Shown piece after piece: positions 17,738 through 26,290 of a DNA stretch of 64,000 nucleotides. The notes beneath the pieces are model-generated. The model saw nothing but the letters and a program-made list of their open reading frames with translations, ran no database searches and was not told where the DNA came from. The position numbers were made by a program, and so were the translations under genes. The DNA lies in assembly GCA_040389065.1 (NCBI GenBank), contig JAZKAR010000005.1, positions 124,001 to 188,000 of the forward strand. The letters are read 5' to 3'. Source of the stretch: JAZKAR01 sp040389065 (GTDB lineage Bacteria > Pseudomonadota > Gammaproteobacteria > Burkholderiales > Casimicrobiaceae). Each line of letters begins with the position of its first letter. Positions within the stretch are counted from its first letter, which is position 1.

Positions 17738-19237
17738 ATGGATGCCTCTCTTAGACGCTTTGCCCAAGCTCGGCGATGGCTATTATCCGTTGTTGAAACT
17801 GAAGATTCATTGCCAGTTCTTAAGGTAGGTGTGGCTGAAACAGCCTGGCCTGCCCCAGCGGTACTTCAGGCCTTGCGACAACATTGCTTAAATTATCAGT
17901 TAGAGATTGTTGCTCATCCACCTGAAGCATTTGATGTTCTTTGGCAACGATCATTAGAAAATAGTATCGACAATGCTGATCTTAATGGTATGCAACAATT
18001 TGAAGACTCTGCTACCTGGGAAGGTTTAATTAGCAGCTTGAGTCAAGATACAACAGATTTATTGAGTCCTGAGGCTGAAGGCCCCATGATTCGCTTACTC
18101 AATAGCATTTTAAGTGAAGCACTACGGCTTGAAGCTTCTGACATTCATTGCATACCTCAAGAAACAATTACCCATATTTCTTTTAGATGCGACGGGCAGC
18201 TTCATACACGCCATCAACTTCCTCGCCATCTACATGCTGCGTTATGTGCTCGTGTAAAGGTAATGGCGAATCTAGATGTAGCAGAAACACGGCATCCTCA
18301 AGACGGACGCTTAAGCATTAGAATTGGTTCGTTGACAACCGATGTGCGTGTCTCTTGCGTACCCACAAGCCATGGAGAACGTATCGTTTTACGGATGCTT
18401 TATCGTGAACGGTTGCTCACATTAAACGAATTAGGCATGGCAACTCCCATGCAAAGTAAATTTGATGAATTAATTCATGCACCTCATGGGCTTATTTTGG
18501 TGACAGGCCCTACGGGATCAGGAAAAACTACTACCTTATATGCAGCGTTAGATCGTCTTCGCTCAGGCAGTGAAAATATTATTACGGTAGAAGACCCTGT
18601 TGAATATCGCTTAGAAGGTATTAGCCAAATTCCTGTACAACCGAATATTCATTTTCATTTCCCTGATGCTTTACGTGCCATCTTGCGTCAAGATCCTGAC
18701 ATTATTATGATTGGTGAAATTCGAGATCGAGAAACAGCGCAGATCGCAATCCAAGCAAGTTTAACAGGTCACTTAGTATTAGCTACCCTGCATACTAACG
18801 ATGCGCCTAGTGCTATTAGTCGTTTATTAGATATGGGCGTTGAGCCTTTTCTATTAGCTTCTACATTGCGCGGCGTGTTAGCACAACGTTTAATCCGTAA
18901 GCTTTGTGAGTTGTGTAAAGCACCTATGCATCCAACACTGCACGCTCGTTTCTCTGAAAATTATGCGATAACTGCCTCAGCTATTTATCATGGCAGTGGA
19001 TGTGATCATTGTAATCACTCAGGCTTTAAAGGGCGTACCGGCATCTATGAGCTTCTGCCGATTACTCCTCACCTTCAAGAACTTATACAAAACAATTCTG
19101 CCGAACAATCTATTCGTACTGAAATCACAGAAGCTAAACATGCTACTCTACTGGATGATGGATTACGCTGGGTTAATTCTGGTCAAACAACCATTGCTGA
19201 AGTATGCCGTACCGCGTTAACTCACAGTACCGAATAA
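17738..19237 (+). CDS. GspE/PulE-family secretion ATPase
   Basis: Hexameric traffic ATPase of type II secretion/type IV pilus type, 499 residues from ATG 17738. An N1-type domain (about 1-100) precedes the ATPase domain with all motifs intact: Walker A GPTGSGKTTT (257-266), Asp box VEDPVEY, arginine in LRQDPD, Walker B IIMIGEIRDRETA and His box LATLHTND. The zinc cysteines CELC and CDHC are present. The length and N-terminus fit GspE better than PilB, but no other gsp or pil gene is beside it, so the machine it drives is unknown. The next two genes on the same strand are a PHA-synthase-like gene (25 bp away) and a REC-GspE fusion. Confidence 0.88.
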   Translation: MDASLRRFAQARRWLLSVVETEDSLPVLKVGVAETAWPAPAVLQALRQHCLNYQLEIVAHPPEAFDVLWQRSLENSIDNADLNGMQQFEDSATWEGLISSLSQDTTDLLSPEAEGPMIRLLNSILSEALRLEASDIHCIPQETITHISFRCDGQLHTRHQLPRHLHAALCARVKVMANLDVAETRHPQDGRLSIRIGSLTTDVRVSCVPTSHGERIVLRMLYRERLLTLNELGMATPMQSKFDELIHAPHGLILVTGPTGSGKTTTLYAALDRLRSGSENIITVEDPVEYRLEGISQIPVQPNIHFHFPDALRAILRQDPDIIMIGEIRDRETAQIAIQASLTGHLVLATLHTNDAPSAISRLLDMGVEPFLLASTLRGVLAQRLIRKLCELCKAPMHPTLHARFSENYAITASAIYHGSGCDHCNHSGFKGRTGIYELLPITPHLQELIQNNSAEQSIRTEITEAKHATLLDDGLRWVNSGQTTIAEVCRTALTHSTE

Positions 19238-19262
19238 ACCCTTTTTTATATGATAATAATCC

Positions 19263-20522
19263 ATGACTCTTCCTTCATTTAGCCGCGCATGGATTCAGTT
19301 TGCCAGTTTAATTTGGCAAGGCCACCCTACGGAAAATTTCCCCGAATTGGATCAACAATGGATTATTTGGCTAAGACAAACTGGTTTAGAGTCTCTGCAG
19401 AAAGTATGGCTTAATCCTCCCTCATTACCTTTACAGACTCAGCCTACTTCACCCACTTTAAAAAAATACTCTGAAGATTCTATTTGCTTTGAACTTGAAG
19501 GGTTAGTCAAACTTTATAAAATATCTCCTTCTGGCACTTCTTCTAATCAAGCTGTTTTACTTGTTGCCCCCTGCTCTCATCAAGCCAGTATTTTTGATTT
19601 AAACCCAGAGGGATCGCTTACAGAAGCACTTACTTCGTTAGGCCATGAAGTGTATGTACTTGAATGGATAACCCCTAACGCCCTCCCTTCCTCTGCATCT
19701 ACTACCCCAATCGAGCCAACAAACCCCTATCTTGTAGTGCCGCCTTTATGGGTAAACTACCGTAATGCTATTAGAGAAATACTTTCATGGCTTCATAAAG
19801 CGCTGAATAATGCTGCCTCATCCTCTCGATTACATATTATGGGATTATGCTTAGGAGGTGTACTTGCTATTGATGCACTGACCTCTGAGGAGCCTAGCCC
19901 TTATAGCCCTGCCTCTTTTCCTCCTATTGGTAGTCTTACCTTACTTTCTACATTATTAGACTATCGTACAAGTAGCCCTCTTTCATGCTTACACTGGCCT
20001 CCTTTACAAAATGCATTGAAAAAAACGCTTTCATCACTATCATGGATTCCTGCTTCTACTATTTATAGCTTTTGCTCTGTATTAATGCCCTCTCATCTTA
20101 CTGTACCGTCAGCATTAAGCTTATGGAGCCAACAAGGGTTGAATGTATCAGCGCCTTTTGCGCTTGAACTTCTTGAAGCTTTTTATATTAAAAATATATT
20201 AATTAATCCTACACCCTCAAAATCTTGCTCACCTCTTAAACGATTAAACATTCCTCTTTACGCTGTTGCTGGGTTGAATGATCGGCTAGCTCCTATTCAT
20301 AGCCTTTTCAATGGCCTTCATCATTGCCCTAAAGACTTGCCTATTCGTCTTTCTATTTTTGAATCGGGGCATTTAAAATGCTTTCTTCCTAATACTAAAA
20401 TTCGAGGCTATCAAGATAACTGGCACGGTGAAAGTACAAAAAAATGGCTTAGCAAAGCTCCTGCACCACATGCTTCTACTAGTTGGGTAGATGACTGGAA
20501 TCATTGGATAAAAATAAATTAA
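19263..20522 (+). CDS. short PHA-synthase-like alpha/beta hydrolase
   Basis: Polyhydroxyalkanoate synthases polymerise hydroxyacyl-CoA. This 419-residue protein has an alpha/beta-hydrolase core with the PhaC-type lipase box GLCLGG (Cys196 as nucleophile), an Asp in GLNDRLAP (Asp340) and a His in ESGHLKCF (His370). Their order and spacing match the PhaC triad. The C-terminus (KKWLSKAPAPHASTSWVDDW-HW) resembles the end of PhaC proteins (AWL---...GSWW-DW--WL). It is much shorter than class I synthases (about 590 residues) and close to class III in length, but no phaE partner, phaA/phaB or phasin gene is nearby. A depolymerase or other acyltransferase cannot be excluded. Confidence 0.6.
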   Translation: MTLPSFSRAWIQFASLIWQGHPTENFPELDQQWIIWLRQTGLESLQKVWLNPPSLPLQTQPTSPTLKKYSEDSICFELEGLVKLYKISPSGTSSNQAVLLVAPCSHQASIFDLNPEGSLTEALTSLGHEVYVLEWITPNALPSSASTTPIEPTNPYLVVPPLWVNYRNAIREILSWLHKALNNAASSSRLHIMGLCLGGVLAIDALTSEEPSPYSPASFPPIGSLTLLSTLLDYRTSSPLSCLHWPPLQNALKKTLSSLSWIPASTIYSFCSVLMPSHLTVPSALSLWSQQGLNVSAPFALELLEAFYIKNILINPTPSKSCSPLKRLNIPLYAVAGLNDRLAPIHSLFNGLHHCPKDLPIRLSIFESGHLKCFLPNTKIRGYQDNWHGESTKKWLSKAPAPHASTSWVDDWNHWIKIN

Positions 20523-20627
20523 CTATCGCATTTAATTAGGTTTGTACAAAACCTAATTAATAATCATTCATAAAATACCGATATGAGTTTAGCCTCCTCC
20601 TGCCCTTCTTTACGCTAAGATATCCTT

Positions 20628-22829
20628 ATGACCACTTCTCCTTCATTAACTGGGGAACTTACTACCTCCCCTGCTTCCTCTGCTTTCCAATATCGACTTC
20701 TTTTAGTCGATGACGATGAACGCTTGCTTGCTGCTTTAAAACGCGTATTACGCCAAAAAAATTATGATATTGTTACCTGCGAAGATCCCAAACAGGCACT
20801 GGAACTATTAAAAAAAGAAGCCTTCCATCTCATCATTTCTGATTATTTAATGCCAGTAATGAATGGGGGAGAGTTTTTAAAACAGGCATGCTCTATTCAA
20901 CCTAATAGCATGCGTATGCTATTGACGGCAAATGGCGATGTTAATGCTGTGATGAATGCTGTAAAGGCTGGAGCTGTATATAAATTTATTCTCAAACCTT
21001 GGAATGACGATGAAGTACGCCTAAATGTTTCTCTAGCTCTAGAAAAACACGACTTAATTGCAAAAAATGCTGCTTTAGAACGTGAAAAACACAAAAACAC
21101 CCAAGAAATTGAACAACTTGCAAAATTTAGCGCTTCTAATCGTAATCAACTTGCATTTATGCTCAATAAAAAAGGATTGCTCAGCAACGACAATATACGT
21201 GAATTACTTAGCCTGCAATCTCAACGAAAAGATGCTGTTGCCATCAAGTTAATTGTTGAATGTAAATGGGTAAGCGAAGAGGTTATTCATCATATGATTG
21301 GTGAAGAACTTATGTTCAAAGCCATCAATTTGAAAGAGTATTCGGTTGACCACTCGGTCGCTGCACTCATACCCGCCATTATGTGCCAACGGCAATTAGT
21401 TGTTCCTCTAAATATCCATAACAAACGCCTGACTCTTGCGATGGCTGATCCCCTTGACACCGGCCTTATTGAAAATATACGTTTTGTTACAGGCTTAGAA
21501 GTTGTACCCGAACTCGCTTCAATTAACGCTATTGAAGCCAAAATTGCTGAAATTTATCAACTTAGCGATAGCAATAACATTCACTCAAAAGAGGCTCCGC
21601 CCCACTATACACATGAGGGAAACGAAATTGTTATTGAAGATGATAACCTCCCTCTTCATGATGCATTACAAGGCGATGAGCTACCTGCCATACGATTTGT
21701 GAATTTAATTATTCTTGAAGCGACTCGTCTTAATGCTTCTGAAATTCACATTCAGCCCTATGCTCAAAATGTAGCGGTAAGATTGAGAGTAGAAGGCATT
21801 CTTTTTGAAAAGTTTCAGATTTCTCACGCTATTCACCAATCTATTGTATCTCGCATTAAAATTATGGGAGAGTTAGATATCTCTGAAGAAACTCGACCTC
21901 AGAATGCGCGAATTAATATAAAAACACCTACCCGTGCGATAAGCTTGCAAATCTCAACCTTACCCACAATAAATGGCGAAAAAGTTGTATTGAGAGTGTT
22001 TGATCGCCATTATTATGTGTTACCGCTCAATGCTCTAGGATTTGATTCTGCTGCTGAGCTTGAAAAAACGTATGTACTTAGCAATAGGCGCCAAGGTGTT
22101 ATATTGACCGCCGGCCCTGTAGATTGCGGAAAAACAACCACACTATATAGTTTGCTTCATCACTCTAAAACCTCTGAAAAAAACTATATAACTATTGAAA
22201 ATTTAAATGAATATTATGTTGAATCAGCCGGCCAGGTACTGGTTAAAGAAAAAATAGGATTAACGTTTCCTATCATGCTTCGCTCAGCTATTCAGCAAAA
22301 CCCTGACGTTGTGCTTCTTAGTGAAATAAATGATAAAGAAACAGCTGAAATAGCATTCCAGGCTGCACTGAAAGGGTATCAGATATACTCTAGCCTACCG
22401 ACACACTCTGTGTTTGCTACCCTAGCCTTCTTATTGGATCTTGGCATTAAACCGTTTCTAATCGCCAACGCGCTTGAAGGCATTATTGCGCAACGATTGG
22501 TACGGCGTGTATGTGAACATTGCAGCCAAGCCATTACACCCGACTCTATTTTGCTGCATTACTTTAATTGGGAAATTACTTCTGCCCGGCAAGGAGCGGG
22601 ATGCCAAGCCTGTAATTATTCTGGCTACAAAGGTCAAGTTGGAATTTATGAAGTTTTACTACTAGATGAAACAATGCGCCAAATGCTTCCCGAGCATAAT
22701 GCTATTAGCAGCATTAAACACTATGCTCACAACCAAGGCTTCACTTCTCTTCAGGAAAATGCATTGAATAAAGTGAAAGATGGAATCACTACTCTTGAAG
22801 AAGCATTTCGGGTATTAGGCTCAAGCTGA
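20628..22829 (+). CDS. response regulator - MshEN - GspE ATPase fusion, ATPase motifs degenerate
   Basis: A 733-residue three-part protein. Residues about 22-135 form a receiver domain with acidic Asp28-30, phospho-acceptor Asp72 (IISDYLMP) and Lys123 (FILKPW), so it should be phosphorylatable. About 165-315 resembles the MshEN/GspE N1 domain, a known c-di-GMP-binding fold. About 345-725 is a GspE ATPase domain. Walker A is unusual, GPVDCGKTT (496-504). Elsewhere key residues are changed: Asp box VEDPVEY is IENLNEY, LRQDPD is IQQNPD, GEIRD is SEIND, TLHTND is SLPTHS. The zinc cysteines CEHC and CQAC remain. It is probably a regulator or a poor ATPase partnering the active GspE-like protein upstream. 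Confidence 0.85.
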   Translation: MTTSPSLTGELTTSPASSAFQYRLLLVDDDERLLAALKRVLRQKNYDIVTCEDPKQALELLKKEAFHLIISDYLMPVMNGGEFLKQACSIQPNSMRMLLTANGDVNAVMNAVKAGAVYKFILKPWNDDEVRLNVSLALEKHDLIAKNAALEREKHKNTQEIEQLAKFSASNRNQLAFMLNKKGLLSNDNIRELLSLQSQRKDAVAIKLIVECKWVSEEVIHHMIGEELMFKAINLKEYSVDHSVAALIPAIMCQRQLVVPLNIHNKRLTLAMADPLDTGLIENIRFVTGLEVVPELASINAIEAKIAEIYQLSDSNNIHSKEAPPHYTHEGNEIVIEDDNLPLHDALQGDELPAIRFVNLIILEATRLNASEIHIQPYAQNVAVRLRVEGILFEKFQISHAIHQSIVSRIKIMGELDISEETRPQNARINIKTPTRAISLQISTLPTINGEKVVLRVFDRHYYVLPLNALGFDSAAELEKTYVLSNRRQGVILTAGPVDCGKTTTLYSLLHHSKTSEKNYITIENLNEYYVESAGQVLVKEKIGLTFPIMLRSAIQQNPDVVLLSEINDKETAEIAFQAALKGYQIYSSLPTHSVFATLAFLLDLGIKPFLIANALEGIIAQRLVRRVCEHCSQAITPDSILLHYFNWEITSARQGAGCQACNYSGYKGQVGIYEVLLLDETMRQMLPEHNAISSIKHYAHNQGFTSLQENALNKVKDGITTLEEAFRVLGSS

Positions 22830-22942
22830 ACTGATTAATAAATGCTATACGTGTTCAGATTGGATGATGCGCGCATTCATCACTGCATACACTGGCTTAG
22901 TAGAAGTATGCTCTTGGCTATGCAACTGTTATTCATTAAATA

Positions 22943-23347
22943 TTAATGAACAACACCCTCAACATAATACCACTGCCCTCTTTCCCTATAGAAAGAGCTA
23001 GTTTCATGGAGGCGATAAGCTCTGCCATTGATTTTATAAGCCGCTATAAATTCTACTGTTGCTTTATCAAAAACCATAGCATCTTGGTAATGCTTTACGA
23101 CCTCAAGCCTAAACCATTTTGGAGTATTATTTTCTTCAAACTCAATGGTCTGTGGGCGCGTTGAAGCATGCCAAGTCAATAATAAATAGTCTACATCATA
23201 ACGTGTATAGGCTGTATAGCGGCTGCGCATCAAGGCTTCTGCGGTAGGCGCTATGTTTAGGTTTTGTAAATATGGCCCACAGCACGTTTCAAATGTTTTT
23301 CCTGAATCGCATGCACATTTTTCTGGTAATGGCTTTTTATTTTTCAT
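22943..23347 (-). CDS. YchJ-family SEC-C motif protein
   Basis: Small cytosolic protein of unknown function, 134 residues. The N-terminal CACDSGKTFETCCGPYL is a SEC-C zinc motif (C-C--------CC). Then follow the YchJ hallmark AEALMRSRYTAYTRYDVDYLLLTWH and the NTF2-like core ending SSFYRERGQWYYVEG. E. coli YchJ usually has a second SEC-C motif at the C-terminus; this one has only the first. It converges with the REC-GspE gene and is followed by mltD on the minus strand. Confidence 0.88.
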   Translation of the reverse strand: MKNKKPLPEKCACDSGKTFETCCGPYLQNLNIAPTAEALMRSRYTAYTRYDVDYLLLTWHASTRPQTIEFEENNTPKWFRLEVVKHYQDAMVFDKATVEFIAAYKINGRAYRLHETSSFYRERGQWYYVEGVVH

Positions 23348-23383
23348 AGCCTATCGCTAGTTTTATAGTAAAGAATTAAAGCC

Positions 23384-24928
23384 TTATCTTTTTCGAGAAT
23401 GCCTAGATCTTTTAATGATTGCCTTACCCTTAACATGATGACGCAATTTAGACGAAGATTGAGAAACTGCTTCTTGTACTAACACCCGCAAGCGTAATAC
23501 TTTTCCTTTATGGATAGCGGTATCTTCCATATGATTCCATCGCTGAATATCCTCTATATCTACCCCATAATGTTTTGCAATCAATGTTAATGTTTCACGA
23601 GATTTAACTCTATGTTGCACCCACTTTATCGTTTGATCGTCTTCATCTTCTTCAGCAGAAGAGGCATTCAGTTCAGGCTGAACAATATCTTGAGGAACAG
23701 ACAATGTTTCTCCTGCCCCTAAACGAACCTCTCCTTTTAAACCATTAACGGGTACCTGATTACTGTCGGGCAATAATACAAATTGCGAGGTTGTTTCTCC
23801 TTGTTTAGTATCGCCATTCGACAGTACATTTTTACCAGAAGAAACTTTCGACAAATTCTCTTTACTCTTTGCAATTTTAGTAACTGCCTGCCCTTTGATT
23901 CTTTCTTCAAAGGTTTCAGCTTTTTCTACGGGAATAAGAAGTCGATATTTATTGCTTGCACCATTGATATACGGATTTTTAAAAGCAGGATTTAAAGAAG
24001 AAAATTCATTGACTGAGATATCTGCTAAACGCGCTGCATTTTCTACACCAATTTTCTTATCAATCGCTACTGAGCGAAAATAAGGGCGATCAGGTATAGC
24101 AGGAATTTCTATTCCATACGTCTCTGGATTGCGGATAATATTTTTTAGTGCCTGAAGTTTAGGGAAATAGCTTCGCGTTTCGCTTGGCATCGCTACGCTC
24201 CAATAATCAACAGGTAACCCTCGCGTTTGATTACGCGATACAGAGCGTCCTAAAGCACCTTCTCCCCAGTTGTACGCCGCTAATGCCAGTTGCCAATCAG
24301 GAAATAAATGATGTAAATATTCTAAATAATCGAGTGCGCTTCGTGTGGCTGCCATTACATCTCGGCGCTCATCATGCTCACGGCTTTGGCTTAACCCTAA
24401 ATTACGCCCTGTAGACGGTATAATTTGCCATAAACCTAAGGCATGCGCACGCGAAGAAGCATTAGGATTAAACGCGCTTTCAATCATCGGTAGCAATGCA
24501 ATTTCCATAGGCATACCCCTACGCTCTACTTCATTTGCTACATAATAAAGATAAGGACGGCCTCGCTCAATTAACTTTCTTAAATAGTCGGGCTGGTTCG
24601 CATACACTCTTTCTTGCTTTTCGACTATTTTTCCATTTAAATCTGGGATCGAAAAGCCATCGATCAACCGCGTCCACAGGCTTGTATCCCAAGGCGAAAT
24701 AACTGCGGTACCTGCGCTAATATTTGGTAGAGCATCAGGATTATTTAAGTGAGCATCTTCAGTTTGCGAATCTGCTACTTTAAAAAGAGGGGGAACATCA
24801 ATATTTTTGGTCGGCAGAATGGTGTCTGAAGCTATTAAAGACCTCGGAATGATCATTGCAATCACAGCACATAATAATAAATAGCCTAACTGCAAACCAC
24901 TCTCCCTATACATACATTTTTTTACCAT
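23384..24928 (-). CDS. mltD: membrane-bound lytic murein transglycosylase D-like
   Basis: Periplasmic lytic transglycosylase that cleaves peptidoglycan glycan strands. 514 residues from ATG 24928. An N-terminal hydrophobic segment acts as signal or anchor. The SLT domain (about 110-290) has the catalytic Glu in IALLPMIESAFNPNASS, then ALGLWQIIPSTGRNLGL and LALAAYNWGEGALGRSV. A C-terminal LysM repeat (HRVKSRETLTLIAKHYGVDIEDIQRWN) binds peptidoglycan; E. coli MltD has two LysM, and a more degenerate one may be present around residues 290-340. There is no lipobox Cys at the usual site. The C-terminus is strongly basic. Confidence 0.88.
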   Translation of the reverse strand: MVKKCMYRESGLQLGYLLLCAVIAMIIPRSLIASDTILPTKNIDVPPLFKVADSQTEDAHLNNPDALPNISAGTAVISPWDTSLWTRLIDGFSIPDLNGKIVEKQERVYANQPDYLRKLIERGRPYLYYVANEVERRGMPMEIALLPMIESAFNPNASSRAHALGLWQIIPSTGRNLGLSQSREHDERRDVMAATRSALDYLEYLHHLFPDWQLALAAYNWGEGALGRSVSRNQTRGLPVDYWSVAMPSETRSYFPKLQALKNIIRNPETYGIEIPAIPDRPYFRSVAIDKKIGVENAARLADISVNEFSSLNPAFKNPYINGASNKYRLLIPVEKAETFEERIKGQAVTKIAKSKENLSKVSSGKNVLSNGDTKQGETTSQFVLLPDSNQVPVNGLKGEVRLGAGETLSVPQDIVQPELNASSAEEDEDDQTIKWVQHRVKSRETLTLIAKHYGVDIEDIQRWNHMEDTAIHKGKVLRLRVLVQEAVSQSSSKLRHHVKGKAIIKRSRHSRKR

Positions 24929-25123
24929 AAACAACCTAAAATTAGCTTATCTAATCACGTACTATTAAAGTAACGTTTCAGATGCTTTGAATGGATACAC
25001 ATACGATCATTGCAGTGTTTTCTATTCTCTTCTTATTTTCAGCTCACGAAGATATTAAACGAATCACTGCAATCATTTAGTCAGGTATACCCTTTATATA
25101 CAACTCTTTCTCACCCTTCACTC

Positions 25124-25167
25124 TTAGAAGTTATGCAGTTGAGTGAATGCAACTGCATAACTTCCAA
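25124..25167. repeat. MITE-like palindromic repeat, copy 2 (short form)
   Basis: TTAGAAGTTATGCAGTTG (25124-25141) faces its reverse complement at 25150-25167 with a single mismatch and an 8-nt loop. The arms match the ends of copies 1 and 3, but the interior of those copies is gone. It sits 53 bp downstream of aroK. No T-run follows on either strand, so it is not a normal terminator. The rest of the aroK-mltD gap (24929-25219) shows nothing further. Confidence 0.75.
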
Positions 25168-25219
25168 CTCCATAAAAAATCTTGCGATTTTTATCATCAA
25201 ACTATAAGACGATAAGGCA

Positions 25220-25780
25220 TTAGTACGCTTGCAAGTACTCTTGTCGTTTTACAAATTTTTTAATAACTGGGTTTTGAACCAGCCGCTGCACAAGCTGCTT
25301 CGGGGTAAAATCTTCAGTCTCAACAATCTGATGCGCTACTTCTCTATAAAGAGGATCACGCACTTTATAGAGAGTTGCAATCCGTTCCTTAAGCCCCTCT
25401 CGATGGCCTAATACAGGCCTTTGACGCACATCTGTACGCTGTAGCCGTTCAATTAATATAGGAATACCAGCATGTAAATACAGCACATGACCATAACGAC
25501 GCATATTAAGGCGAGACGCTGATCTTAAAATAGCTCCACCGCCTGTACTAATCACTTGTGCGGCTTCAGACACCAATAAAGAATGTAAGAGCGCTTCTTC
25601 TTTATCTCGAAATGCTACTTCTCCATGATAAGTAAATAAATCAGGAATAGATAAACCCGTTAATAAACTTAAACGTACATCCATATCTACAAATGCTAGG
25701 CCTAAACTTTCTGCCAGCCTGCGCCCTACCGAGCTTTTACCTGCACCCATAGGCCCTACAAGAATAATAGAAGACCGCAT
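25220..25780 (-). CDS. aroK: shikimate kinase
   Basis: Phosphorylates shikimate at O3 in the aromatic amino acid pathway. 186 residues with the P-loop GPMGAGKSSVGRRLA (9-23), DMDVRL (shikimate-binding Asp), the VISTGGGAILR motif, and the lid region RTDVRQRPVL. It follows pilQ at a distance of 510 bp; pilQ-aroK neighbourhood is widely conserved, but the usual next gene aroB is absent here. Confidence 0.96.
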   Translation of the reverse strand: MRSSIILVGPMGAGKSSVGRRLAESLGLAFVDMDVRLSLLTGLSIPDLFTYHGEVAFRDKEEALLHSLLVSEAAQVISTGGGAILRSASRLNMRRYGHVLYLHAGIPILIERLQRTDVRQRPVLGHREGLKERIATLYKVRDPLYREVAHQIVETEDFTPKQLVQRLVQNPVIKKFVKRQEYLQAY

Positions 25781-26210
25781 TCGTATTACCTTATACCATA
25801 TAGTATTAGTCTAATTATTTTTGAGCTAATATTTTGTTTTATATTAATAAAAAATACCTTTATTACCTCTTTTCTTGCGCCGAATGTTGAATCAAGCGAG
25901 AATTTGAATTGAGTATGTAAGTAAAAGGCAGTGGTTGATCAACTCAAACCTATTTTTGCCTGATACTGATTGCTAGTTAAGACTAGGCCTAGGCTCGAAG
26001 CAGACAGAAAAAAACATTCCTATCCATGCAATAAACTAACTGAATGCAATAAAAAACCGCCTATAAAGCATAGTTTACATTGCCGCTGCCAATTTGTTAA
26101 ATATAAATATGCAATCCGCCTTGTATTGAGCCTTGCAAAACAGCGCTTAGGTGAAGTCTTGTTAACTAATGGTTAGTAAAGAAATTTGCAGAATAATGAC
26201 CATGCCAATA
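25781..26210. other. intergenic DNA between aroK and the pilQ terminator
   Basis: AT-rich spacer of 430 bp that should contain the aroK promoter, since a strong terminator closes the pil operon upstream of it. I find no supported gene; a 68-codon plus-strand frame in it has no ribosome site and no protein-like features. Confidence 0.4.
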
Positions 26211-26250
26211 ATAAAAAAAGGTGCATAAGGACTTTATCCTTACACACCTT
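26211..26250 (-). terminator. intrinsic terminator of the pilMNOPQ operon
   Basis: On the minus strand AAGGTGTGTAAGGA-TAAAG-TCCTTATGCACCTT gives a 14-bp stem with two G.T pairs, then TTTTT. It begins 41 bp after the pilQ stop codon. Confidence 0.85.
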
Positions 26251-26290
26251 AAAAAACTTCCTAAAAAGAGCAAATGTTAATTTTTAACCT

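Noticed and set aside
22876..22896. GATGATGCGCGCATTCATC near-palindrome between the REC-GspE gene and ychJ as a bidirectional terminator
   Set aside because: One central mismatch and no T-run on either side; too weak to call.
25124..25167. Hairpin after aroK as an intrinsic terminator
   Set aside because: The stem is good but no T-run follows on either strand, and its arms match the ends of the dispersed repeat family.
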